NCBI RefSeq assembly: GCF_902859935.1
Contig: NZ_CADIKI010000015.1
Location: forward strand, 124,001-188,000
DNA: 64,000 nucleotides
DNA from: Paraburkholderia fynbosensis
Lineage (GTDB): Bacteria; Pseudomonadota; Gammaproteobacteria; Burkholderiales; Burkholderiaceae
Direction: 5' to 3'
This document shows, piece by piece, positions 16,433 to 23,795 of the stretch (its first letter is position 1; each line of letters starts with the position of its first letter). Under the pieces are notes generated by a model that was not told the origin of the DNA, searched no databases, and saw only the letters and a program-made list of their open reading frames with translations. Position numbers and translations under genes: made by a program.

Positions 16433-17962
16433 ATGATCGAGATCATAGGCCCGCTTGCTCGCCCGCCCGAAGCCGGCAGTGCCGACGGCGGCGCGACGAA
16501 GCCCGCGCCGCTACAAAAGCAGTTGATCGAGCGCTTGCAGCAGGCGATCCTCACGGGGCGCCTCGCCGCCGGCTCCCTGCTGCCATCGTCACGCTTGCTC
16601 GCTGCGGAAATGGGCGTGTCGCGCAACACGGTAGTGATCGCTTACGAGCATCTGGCCGCCGTCGGGTACGTGGTCGCGGACAAGAAGGGCACCCGCGTGA
16701 GCCCGCTTTCCAGCCCGGCCGCGCGCGGCGAAGCGCCGGTTCGATCGGCCGCGCCAGACGTGGCTTACGCGGCGCGCGTCGCCCAGTTCGCGGCGACCCG
16801 CACCCATGCCGACAACACTTTTCCGCTGACGCCGGGCACGCCCGCGCTGGACCGCTTCCCACTGGGCGCGTGGCGGCGCGCGCTCGAACGTTCGATGGAC
16901 CGCGCATTGCCGCTCGCCCTTGGCTACGGCACGCCGGCCGGCGAACCGGCGCTGCGCGACGCGATCGCCGCGCATCTGCGCATGGCGCGCGGTGTGCGCT
17001 GCGACGGCGCACAGGTGGTGATCACCGAGGGTGCGCAGGAGGCGCTGAACCTGTGCGTACGGCTCTTCACCAATCCCGGCGACCTCGCGTGGGTCGAGGA
17101 CCCCGGCTATCGCGGCGCGAAGGCCGCGTTCAATCTCGGCGATCTGCGCACGCTGCCAATGCCCGTCGACGCCGAAGGCATGGCCGCGCCTGCCAGCGCG
17201 TGGCTCGCGCAGCCGCCGAAACTGATCTACACGTCACCCGCGCATCAGTATCCGACGGGGGCGGTGTTGTCGGTGGCGCGCCGTCTGGAGCTGATCGCGC
17301 AGGCGCGGCGCTGCGGCGCGTGGCTGATCGAGGACGACTACGACGGCGAATTCCGCCACACCGGGGAGCCGATCGCCAGCATGCAAGGCCTCGTCGACGA
17401 CGCCCCGGTGCTGTACGTCGGCTCGTTCAGCAAGACGATGTTTCCGGCGCTGCGCATCGGCTTCGTGGTGTTGCCGCGGGCGATTGCCGAGCACACCGCC
17501 GTCGCGTTGCAGGAGATGCTGCGCGGCGGGCATCGGCTGGAGCAACTGGCGCTCGCGCATTTCATCGACAGCGGCGAGTTCGGGCGGCATCTCGGGCGGA
17601 TGCGGCGTCTATACCGCGAGCGCCAGCAGGCGCTGCGCGATGCGCTCACCGCGCACTTCGCGCGGGCACGGATTCTGGGCGGCGACTGTGGCATGCATCT
17701 GACGTTGCGCCTGCCTGCGCAGGTGGCCGATCGAACCCTCGTCGAACGCGCGCTCGCTAAGGGGCTCAATCCGCGTGCCCTTTCCGGTTTCGCATTGCAG
17801 CAGCGGGTTGAAACGAACGGACTGGTGATCGGCTACGGCAACACGCCCGCCGAGCGGCTGGCGCCCGCTGTCGACGCGCTGGCCACGCTCGCTCGCGAAC
17901 TGGAAGGCAAGCCGCGGCGCGCGCTGAAACATGGGTCAAAGACCGCGTCGACAGCCGCCTGA
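16433..17962 (+). CDS. MocR/PdxR-type regulator (GntR winged helix fused to aminotransferase-like domain)
   Basis: 509 residues. The winged helix of the GntR family is at ~25-95 (QQAILTGRLAAGSLLPSSR, MGVSRNTVVIAYEHL). A fold-type I PLP-binding domain follows at ~130-490, with the PLP lysine in YVGSFSKTMFPALRIGF and the upstream WLIEDDYDGEFRH motif. Such proteins sense PLP or amino compounds and often regulate vitamin B6, GABA or taurine genes. Target here is likely the divergent acetyltransferase and itself. Confidence 0.93.
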   Translation: MIEIIGPLARPPEAGSADGGATKPAPLQKQLIERLQQAILTGRLAAGSLLPSSRLLAAEMGVSRNTVVIAYEHLAAVGYVVADKKGTRVSPLSSPAARGEAPVRSAAPDVAYAARVAQFAATRTHADNTFPLTPGTPALDRFPLGAWRRALERSMDRALPLALGYGTPAGEPALRDAIAAHLRMARGVRCDGAQVVITEGAQEALNLCVRLFTNPGDLAWVEDPGYRGAKAAFNLGDLRTLPMPVDAEGMAAPASAWLAQPPKLIYTSPAHQYPTGAVLSVARRLELIAQARRCGAWLIEDDYDGEFRHTGEPIASMQGLVDDAPVLYVGSFSKTMFPALRIGFVVLPRAIAEHTAVALQEMLRGGHRLEQLALAHFIDSGEFGRHLGRMRRLYRERQQALRDALTAHFARARILGGDCGMHLTLRLPAQVADRTLVERALAKGLNPRALSGFALQQRVETNGLVIGYGNTPAERLAPAVDALATLARELEGKPRRALKHGSKTASTAA

Positions 17963-18072
17963 CGGGCGTCTCGACGGTCGTGCCGGCCGCCATCTCGCGC
18001 AAGTGAGTTTTTGCGTTTGTCCGCGTGCCCCATGTCGCGCTATCGTGTCGTTTATGCGCGGCGATTTCGACG

Positions 18073-18091
18073 CGTCGGACATTGTCCGACG
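18073..18091. repeat. Perfect 8-bp inverted repeat
   Basis: CGTCGGAC, ATT, GTCCGACG in the 270-bp region between the MocR gene and the next small gene. It could be an operator or a hairpin. There is no T tract, so it is not a standard terminator. Confidence 0.5.
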
Positions 18092-18234
18092 TTGGCGGAT
18101 CGCCCGCAGGACATGCCCGGTGCGCAGCATCGCACCATCGCGCGAGCGGCGCGTCGCGGGCCGCTGTCAGGCTCGGGCGCGAAGAAAGCTTTTGTTGTTG
18201 GTAATCTTTGACGATTCATCTGACCGGAGACGAC

Positions 18235-18567
18235 ATGAAGGAAATCGAACCGACCCCGTGGTTTGAGCTTGCCGCCCACGCACCCGTCCGTGACGGCTGG
18301 TACGAGGTGCAGTTGACGAGCGGGGACACGGCGTTTGCGAAATTTGGCGAAGGCACGTGGACCGAAAAACCGTTGCTGGTGTTCACGCACTGGCGCGGCT
18401 TGTCCGCGGACCCATCGGGAGCCGCCGAGGGCGAGACCGACTCGATCGCCGCCGAAGCCACCGCGGCCCAAGGCGTGCGTGCCGCATGGAACGCGTTCTT
18501 CCCGGGACTCGGCGAAGAACAGCACAAACCGCTCGACGCCGTGCCCAACGGTAAAGCACCGCATTGA
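18235..18567 (+). CDS. Small hypothetical protein
   Basis: 110 residues, acidic, no membrane segment. Not recognised. A Trp-rich N-terminal half (PTPWFELAAHAPVRDGWYEV) is followed by an Ala-rich helix. The ATG at 18235 is preceded by CCGGAGACG. A TTG nine codons upstream is rejected because it would bury this ribosome site. The frame is good and codon usage resembles neighbours, so I take it as real. Confidence 0.65.
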   Translation: MKEIEPTPWFELAAHAPVRDGWYEVQLTSGDTAFAKFGEGTWTEKPLLVFTHWRGLSADPSGAAEGETDSIAAEATAAQGVRAAWNAFFPGLGEEQHKPLDAVPNGKAPH

Positions 18568-18621
18568 TTGACGCGCGGGGCGGCCGCTCGCGGGCTGCCG
18601 TCCTGGCGGTTGGGCTTGTCT

Positions 18622-19293
18622 TTACTTCGGTTCGAGTGCCTCGGCGGCGAGCGCGGCTGCTGCCATGGCGGCGGCAAGGCCGGATTGCGGACTGGTAAGC
18701 GGTATCGCGCCGCGCGTGACGCGCTCCGCCGCACCTGTCATTGATGCTTGCGCCAGCGCGATGACATCTGCGCCATCTGCGTAAGCGGCGTCCGCTGCGG
18801 CGGCGATCGCCGAGAAATACGCCGGCAAAGCTCCTTCCTTGAACAGATCCCACGCGCCGCTGATCAGACGAACGTCGACCTCCGCGGCGGTCCCCTTTGC
18901 GGCTTCGATAAAAAGGCTCGCAGTGGGTTCGAGCGTAGTCGAGGCGGTACATAGCACGACGACTTTGCCGCCGTGCGCGAGCGCGCGCTGCGCGAGGGCC
19001 GCATCGGTTCGCACGACGGGCACCGGTGCGCATTGTTTGGCGAGCGCGTCATCCACGGCTGGACCGAGCGTCGAGCAGGTGAGCAACACAGCATGTGAGC
19101 CGCTGCGCAGCGCGAGTAGCGATGCCCGTGTTTGCATCGCGATGGCTTCGGTCAAGCCGCCGGCTTGCTCCGCGGCTGCGAGCAGGTCCGCGCGCACCTC
19201 ATGCGTCAATTCGAGCGTGGGCGAGACGGCGCGCGCGGTCGCGTCGAACAGGGCGATATGGCTGTCGGCGGTATGCAGGCAGGCGATGCGCAT
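18622..19293 (-). CDS. Aspartate/glutamate racemase family protein
   Basis: 223 residues. The first racemase-type Cys is in VLLTCSTLGPAVDD near residue 73. The second half has the VIALAQASMTG motif where classical racemases carry their second catalytic Cys, so one cysteine appears absent. This resembles the one-Cys subgroup that includes arylmalonate decarboxylase relatives, so racemase activity should not be assumed. A GAGAGAAG ribosome site precedes the ATG. It is divergent from the flavin-reductase-like gene. Confidence 0.8.
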   Translation of the reverse strand: MRIACLHTADSHIALFDATARAVSPTLELTHEVRADLLAAAEQAGGLTEAIAMQTRASLLALRSGSHAVLLTCSTLGPAVDDALAKQCAPVPVVRTDAALAQRALAHGGKVVVLCTASTTLEPTASLFIEAAKGTAAEVDVRLISGAWDLFKEGALPAYFSAIAAAADAAYADGADVIALAQASMTGAAERVTRGAIPLTSPQSGLAAAMAAAALAAEALEPK

Positions 19294-19439
19294 GGCTTCT
19301 CTCTAGTTGCGGGTGGTGGCACATTCTCGCCTGGAACCGGGGCCCGGAAGAGGCTCCATAGACCATGCAGCGCCCCACACCCGCACCCCATGACCCCGCT
19401 ACAATTCCCGTCATCCCAGTTCGACACAAACAAGGACGT

Positions 19440-20021
19440 ATGAAAGTCACCCGAGAACCCGTGGCGTTGTCGCGGGCGACGCAGTTGCTGAATCATGGAC
19501 CGGTCACGATCATCACCAGCGCGCACGGCGGCCGCTCCAACGTGATGGCGGCGTCGTGGGCGATGCCGCTGGACTTCAACCCGCCGAAGGTGGTCGTCGT
19601 GGTCGACAGCCGTACGCTCACGCGGCAATTGATCGAAGCGAGCGGCGTGTTCGGGCTGCAACTGCCGAGCCGCGGATTCGCCGCGCAGACGCTGGCAGTG
19701 GGCAGCAACGCGGGCGCCGACGTCGACAAGTTTTCCGCATTCGACCTCGACACCTTCCCCGCGCAAAATATCGACGTGCCGATGGTGGCCGGCTGTATCA
19801 CGTGGATGGAGTGCAAGGTGATTCCGGACGATAGCCAACGGCACGATCTGATCATCGGTGAAGTGGTCGCCGCGTATGCGGACAGCCGCGTGTACTCGAA
19901 TAACCGCTGGCATTTCGGCGACGACCCCGATCTGCGCACCTGTCATTACGTGGCCGGTGGAACGTTCTTCGCCACTGGCGACGGGTTCGAAGTGACGCCG
20001 GCGAGCGGTTCGGCGCAGTGA
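19440..20021 (+). CDS. Flavin reductase-like domain protein
   Basis: 193 residues of the split-barrel flavin reductase fold. Seen: GPVTIITSAHGGRSNVMAAS near the N-terminus and PPKVVVVVDSRTLT, followed by GVFGLQLPS, which line the FMN site in the family. The ATG at 19440 has an AAGGACG site, and the frame extending to 19365 is not needed. Its role could be to supply reduced flavin or to bind FMN itself. No monooxygenase partner is adjacent. Confidence 0.85.
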   Translation: MKVTREPVALSRATQLLNHGPVTIITSAHGGRSNVMAASWAMPLDFNPPKVVVVVDSRTLTRQLIEASGVFGLQLPSRGFAAQTLAVGSNAGADVDKFSAFDLDTFPAQNIDVPMVAGCITWMECKVIPDDSQRHDLIIGEVVAAYADSRVYSNNRWHFGDDPDLRTCHYVAGGTFFATGDGFEVTPASGSAQ

Positions 20022-20030
20022 TGTTCGACC

Positions 20031-20056
20031 GGCGGCGTTGGCACGCCGCCTGTTTG
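20031..20056 (+). terminator. Hairpin terminator of the flavin reductase-like gene
   Basis: A 7-bp stem GGCGGCG/CGCCGCC with loop TTGGCA starts 10 bp after the stop codon and is followed by TGTTTG. The T tract is short, so efficiency is uncertain. Confidence 0.55.
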
Positions 20057-20078
20057 CATCGCAGACACTTTCCGTCTT

Positions 20079-20564
20079 CTACGCGTCGCCTTCGGCGAAC
20101 GCCTTCAGCGCATCGCCGGCCAGGCGGTAGCGCACCCATTCGCTTTGCGCGCTCGCGCCGATCGATTCATAGAAGCCGATGGCCGGCTCGTTCCAGTCGA
20201 GTACGCTCCATTCGAAGCGGCCGCAGCCGGTGTCGCACGCAATCTGCGCGAGGTGGCGCAGCATCTGTTTGCCCGCGCCGCTGCCGCGCGATGCCGGCGA
20301 TACGTACAGGTCTTCCAGATAAAGCCCCTGCTTGCCGAGCCACGTGGAGTACGAAAGGAAGTAGACGCAGAAGCCGACCGGCTCGCCGTTCATTTCGCAA
20401 ATGAGCGACTTCGCCGGTGCATCGGCGGAGAACAGACTCGCTTCGATATCTTTGACGTTGGCGACGACTTCGTGTTCGGCCTTCTCGTACACCGCGAGTT
20501 CGGTGATGAAGCGAAGAATCAGGGCAGCGTCGGCTGCGGTCGCGGGGCGGATGTGGATAGTCAA
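20079..20564 (-). CDS. GNAT family N-acetyltransferase (SSAT-like)
   Basis: 161 residues. LYLEDLYVSPASRGSGAGKQML is the CoA loop, read here in parts, followed by FEWSVLDWNEPAIGFYESIGA. The combination LEDLYV and W.VLDWN.PAI.FY resembles the diamine/thialysine acetyltransferase branch. Start is a TTG at 20564 with a weak ribosome site. It is divergent from the threonyl-tRNA synthetase leader region. Confidence 0.87.
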   Translation of the reverse strand: MTIHIRPATAADAALILRFITELAVYEKAEHEVVANVKDIEASLFSADAPAKSLICEMNGEPVGFCVYFLSYSTWLGKQGLYLEDLYVSPASRGSGAGKQMLRHLAQIACDTGCGRFEWSVLDWNEPAIGFYESIGASAQSEWVRYRLAGDALKAFAEGDA

Positions 20565-20656
20565 GGCAACGCTCGATGAAGTGAGGGGGATGGCGGACCA
20601 AACGCATATCGTAGCGTCTATCGTATGGTTGTGGCCAGCGCGTGCCGTGATGGCGA

Positions 20657-20686
20657 TTGACGCGCCGTCGCAAGATGGATTACTGT
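20657..20686 (+). promoter_or_regulatory. Candidate promoter of the thrS paralogue leader
   Basis: TTGACG at 20657-20662 and a TACTGT -10-like hexamer at 20681-20686, spacer 18 nt. Transcription would start at about 20693, right at the ATG of the leader peptide. No ribosome site is visible before that ATG, so the leader mRNA may be leaderless. The -10 matches the consensus at only its three key positions, so this is tentative. Confidence 0.4.
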
Positions 20687-20692
20687 GAGCCC

Positions 20693-20779
20693 ATGGACTT
20701 CCACCCGATTCTCCTCGCTGCCGTTACCACCCCGACGACCACCTTCACAGGCGGGTCGTCTGGAGGTTGCACGCGCTAG
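20693..20779 (+). CDS. Threonine-rich leader peptide for thrS-paralogue attenuation
   Basis: A 28-codon ORF (ATG 20693, TAG 20777) with seven threonines: positions 12, 13, 15, 16, 17, 19 and 27, six of them within eight codons (VTTPTTTFT). It ends 118 bp upstream of a threonyl-tRNA synthetase gene with a hairpin between them. This is the architecture of amino-acid attenuators such as thrL. The Thr codons (20734-20740) can pair with 20754-20760 (7 bp). Segment 20761-20770 can instead pair imperfectly with 20795-20805, which overlaps the base of the terminator stem. Stalling at uncharged tRNA-Thr would favour the latter. Confidence 0.75.
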   Translation: MDFHPILLAAVTTPTTTFTGGSSGGCTR

Positions 20780-20802
20780 CAGTAGAAAGCAGTGGCAAAC
20801 CA

Positions 20803-20845
20803 CCAAAGGCCCCGCCGGAAACGGACGGGGCCTTTGGCATTTCTG
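20803..20845 (+). promoter_or_regulatory. Terminator-like hairpin of the threonine attenuator
   Basis: A 12-bp perfect stem, CCAAAGGCCCCG (20803-20814) with 20826-20837, 11-nt loop, then CATTTCT. The T tract is poor, which would suit a conditional terminator but also lowers certainty. It lies between the Thr-rich leader peptide and the synthetase start at 20898. Confidence 0.65.
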
Positions 20846-20897
20846 ACCCTCCGTTTGCGGCTTTCATCGACGGTATTCGAGCAAACGGAGCAGGACT

Positions 20898-22112
20898 GTG
20901 AACGACATCGATCATCGTGTACTCGGGAACAAACTCGACCTTTTTCATCAGCAGGAAGAAGGCGCCGGCATGGTTTTCTGGCATCCGCGGGGTTGGGTGC
21001 TGTATCGCGTGCTGGAAGAGTATGTGCGCGTGCGCATGCGGCGCGCCGGCTTTCGTGAGATTCGCACGCCGCAGTTGCTCGCGCGTTCGCTGTGGGAAAA
21101 GAGCGGGCACTGGGAGAAGTTCGGTGCGGCGATGTATTCGCTCGACGATGCGCAGGAAGAACGCGCGCTCTGTCTGAAACCGATGAGTTGCCCTTGCCAT
21201 GTGCAGGTGTTCAATCAGCGCGTGCGTTCGTACCGCGAATTGCCGGTTCGTTATAGCGAGTTCGGCGCCTGTCATCGCGACGAACCTTCGGGATCGCTCG
21301 AAGGCTTGAAGCGTACGCGCGCTTTCGTTCAGGACGATGCGCATGTGTTCTGCGCGCATTCGCATATCGAAGCCGAAGTGGGGCGCTTCTGTTCGCTGTT
21401 GCGAGCGATGTATGCGGACCTCGGCTTTCCGGATTTCAAGGTTGCGCTTGCGACGCGGCCGTCATTGCGAGCGGGCAGCGATGCAACGTGGGATCGCGCG
21501 GAAGACGCGTTGGCGAAGGCGGCGCGCGCGGCCGGTCTGGAGTTCGACGTGCGCGCAGGAGAGGGCGCGTTTTACGGGCCGAAACTGGAATTCCATCTGA
21601 CGGACAGCCGCGCGCGAAGCTGGCAATGCGGCACGATCCAACTCGACTTCGTGCTGCCCGAGCGGCTCGACGCGGAATTCGTCAACGAGCGCAATGAACG
21701 CGAGCGGCCCGTGTTGATCCATCACGCGGTGCTCGGCAGCATGGAGCGCTTCATCGCGATGCTGCTAGAACATCACGAAGGCGGGCTGCCGGTGTGGCTC
21801 GCGCCCGAGCAGGTTGCGATCGCGACGATTAGCGATGCAAACCTCGCCTACGCCGAGGAGCTCATGCAGGCGCTCGACGATGCATGTATCAGAGCGCTGC
21901 TCGACAGTCGCCCCGAACGCCTGGAAAAAAAGATCGTCGATGCGCGCGAGAAGCAGGTGCCGATCCTCGTCGTGCTCGGCTCGCGCGATGAGCGTGATCG
22001 GACGATCAGTATCCGGCTGCGCGATGGACGTCAGTCCACGTTGGCATTCGCGGACGGTGTCGAGTATTTGAGGCTGGCTGCATTGCCGCCCCCAGTGGCA
22101 TCGAAAGTATGA
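20898..22112 (+). CDS. Threonyl-tRNA synthetase paralogue lacking TGS and editing domains
   Basis: 404 residues against about 640 for full-length ThrRS. It begins at the catalytic core, so the N-terminal TGS and Ser-tRNA editing domains are absent. All three zinc ligands are kept with the spacing of the E. coli enzyme: Cys98 (KPMSCPCH), His149 (QDDAHVF) and His275 (LIHHAVLG). Motif 2 (FGACHRDEPSG), motif 3 (GSMERF) and GTIQLDF are present, and the anticodon-binding domain follows from ~300. The core therefore looks functional. It should charge tRNA-Thr but could not clear Ser-tRNA-Thr itself. Predicted to be induced on threonine starvation by the upstream attenuator. Confidence 0.93.
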   Translation: MNDIDHRVLGNKLDLFHQQEEGAGMVFWHPRGWVLYRVLEEYVRVRMRRAGFREIRTPQLLARSLWEKSGHWEKFGAAMYSLDDAQEERALCLKPMSCPCHVQVFNQRVRSYRELPVRYSEFGACHRDEPSGSLEGLKRTRAFVQDDAHVFCAHSHIEAEVGRFCSLLRAMYADLGFPDFKVALATRPSLRAGSDATWDRAEDALAKAARAAGLEFDVRAGEGAFYGPKLEFHLTDSRARSWQCGTIQLDFVLPERLDAEFVNERNERERPVLIHHAVLGSMERFIAMLLEHHEGGLPVWLAPEQVAIATISDANLAYAEELMQALDDACIRALLDSRPERLEKKIVDAREKQVPILVVLGSRDERDRTISIRLRDGRQSTLAFADGVEYLRLAALPPPVASKV

Positions 22113-22290
22113 GGCAGTGTGCTTCGCCGCCATGCATAAAACGCCGATGGCCCCACGCCGAAGGGTCGCTTGAACATGGCGGCGAAAGCGCTCGGCTTGT
22201 GTAGCCATGATCCATCGCGACCGGGATGATCTTTTCACCATGCGCGAGCCGCCTGAGCGCCAGCAGCAGTCGCGCCTGTTGATAGCGCTT
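22113..22290 (-). pseudogene. Remnant of an AraC-family regulator (C-terminal HTH), frameshifted
   Basis: Reading the minus strand from 22290 gives RYQQARLLLALRRLAHGEK, then PVAMDHGYTS. After a one-base frame change near 22188 it gives AFAAMFKRPFGVGPSAFYAW. Together these are the end of an AraC second helix-turn-helix (A..xGYxSxSAFxxMFKRxFGxxPS). No start, no N-terminal domain, and the frame is broken, so this is a decayed gene fragment lying against the end of the synthetase gene. Confidence 0.8.
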
Positions 22291-22295
22291 AAAAA

Positions 22296-23618
22296 TCAGC
22301 CTTGCGCCACAGCGACATCTTCAACGATCGGCTTGCGAGCCATGAACCAGTAGAACGGCGCCGCACAGACGACGATGATGCCGCCCGAGATGAAGGCGAG
22401 CGCATAAGAGCCCGTCGTGTCGACGATAAAGCCCGCGACGAGCGGCGAAAACGCTCCGCCGAAATAGCCGCCGAAGTTCTGGATCGCGCTCACCGACGCA
22501 ACCATCGACGACGGCGCAATATCTGCCGCGAGCGCCCATGCCGATCCGATCATCGCGGCAAGGAAGGCGAGGCCTACGGTGAACAGCGCGAGTGTCGCAT
22601 TCAGCGAATGGGAAAAAGGCAGCGCCATCGCACACACGCCGGCACCCACCGCGCAGCACGCGATCAACAGCCGCTTCGCGCCGATCGGCGACGCGAGCTG
22701 GCGATCGACGAGCTTCTTCGCCAGGTAGCCCACCGCGATTTCGCCCAGTGCGCCGCCCACCCAAGGGATGCCCGCGACGACGCCGAGTTGCGCGAACGAG
22801 ATATGAAAGCGGTCGAGAAGATACAGAGGCAGAAACACGAGGAAGATGTTCCAGAGCCAGATCACGCAGAAATAGCCGAGAATCATGCCCCACACGCTGC
22901 GGCGCACGAATAGCCAGCGCCACTTGAGCGAAGAACTCGCCAGCGAGCGTTCGTGACCGCCGCCGCCCGCCTCGATATACGCGAGTTCGCCTTTCGATAA
23001 ACGTTTGCTGTCGCGTGGATTGCGATACAGCACGAGGAACAGGAGCGCAAACGCGATCCCGAATGCGCCCGTCACGTGAAATAGCGAGCGCCAGCCGAAC
23101 GCGATCATCAGAGCGACGAGCACGGCAGGCGCGAGCGCGGGTCCCCACTTCGATGAGGAGTCCCAGATGCCCGTCGCGAAACCGCGCTCTTTGGCCGGGA
23201 ACCACGCGGCGGTGATCTTTGCCGCGGTCGGCCAGCAGGGTGCCTCGCCCACGGCAAGCAACGCGCGCATCACCAGCAAGGCGGAGATCGAACCCACCAC
23301 GCCGGTCAACCAGGTGGCGACACTCCACCAGATCATGCCGAGCGCGTACGCCCGCTTCGCGCCGAATCGATCGATCAACCATCCTGCCGGCAGTTGCATC
23401 AATGCATAGGTCCACGCGAACACGCTCCCCAGCAGTCCGATCTGGGTCCGCGTCAGGCCAAGCTCCTGAATCATGCCGGGTGCGGCGATCGACAGGCTTG
23501 CACGATCGAGATAGTTGATGATGCCGCCGACGAGCAGCCAGAACAGTACGTGCCAGCGGTAACCGATGCGAGCGGGTTGTGTCGCGGTGGCCGATACGGA
23601 AAGGATGGGTTTGTCCAA
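22296..23618 (-). CDS. MFS transporter, anion:cation symporter (ACS) family
   Basis: About 440 residues, 12 predicted helices. The N-terminal GGIINYLDRASLSIAAPGM and the loop 2-3 motif GWLIDRFGAKRAY are ACS hallmarks; members take up sugar acids such as glucarate or galactonate, or aromatic acids. Start uncertain: a TTG at 23618 has a GGAGA site 6 nt upstream, while the frame is open to an ATG-like start at 23678. No catabolic gene for a sugar acid is adjacent, so the substrate is unknown. Confidence 0.88.
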   Translation of the reverse strand: MDKPILSVSATATQPARIGYRWHVLFWLLVGGIINYLDRASLSIAAPGMIQELGLTRTQIGLLGSVFAWTYALMQLPAGWLIDRFGAKRAYALGMIWWSVATWLTGVVGSISALLVMRALLAVGEAPCWPTAAKITAAWFPAKERGFATGIWDSSSKWGPALAPAVLVALMIAFGWRSLFHVTGAFGIAFALLFLVLYRNPRDSKRLSKGELAYIEAGGGGHERSLASSSLKWRWLFVRRSVWGMILGYFCVIWLWNIFLVFLPLYLLDRFHISFAQLGVVAGIPWVGGALGEIAVGYLAKKLVDRQLASPIGAKRLLIACCAVGAGVCAMALPFSHSLNATLALFTVGLAFLAAMIGSAWALAADIAPSSMVASVSAIQNFGGYFGGAFSPLVAGFIVDTTGSYALAFISGGIIVVCAAPFYWFMARKPIVEDVAVAQG

Positions 23619-23795
23619 CGCGTGTCTCCGTCCAGATGGCCTTGGGCGGCCATTCATCGTTAGGGTTGCCTGCCTCACGTTGCGCGACGCTCGCTTACGT
23701 AAGTACTCAATGGCAAGTGTACGGGCGGAAGTGTTTCGACTCCAATGCCGAAACTGGATGGGCCGATAGCATTTGCGTTATCGGCGCAACTTTCT

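Noticed and set aside
23762..23785. Inverted repeat GCCGATA/TATCGGC after the GH13 gene as a terminator
   Set aside because: Only 7 bp, large loop, and no T tract in the direction of the gene.
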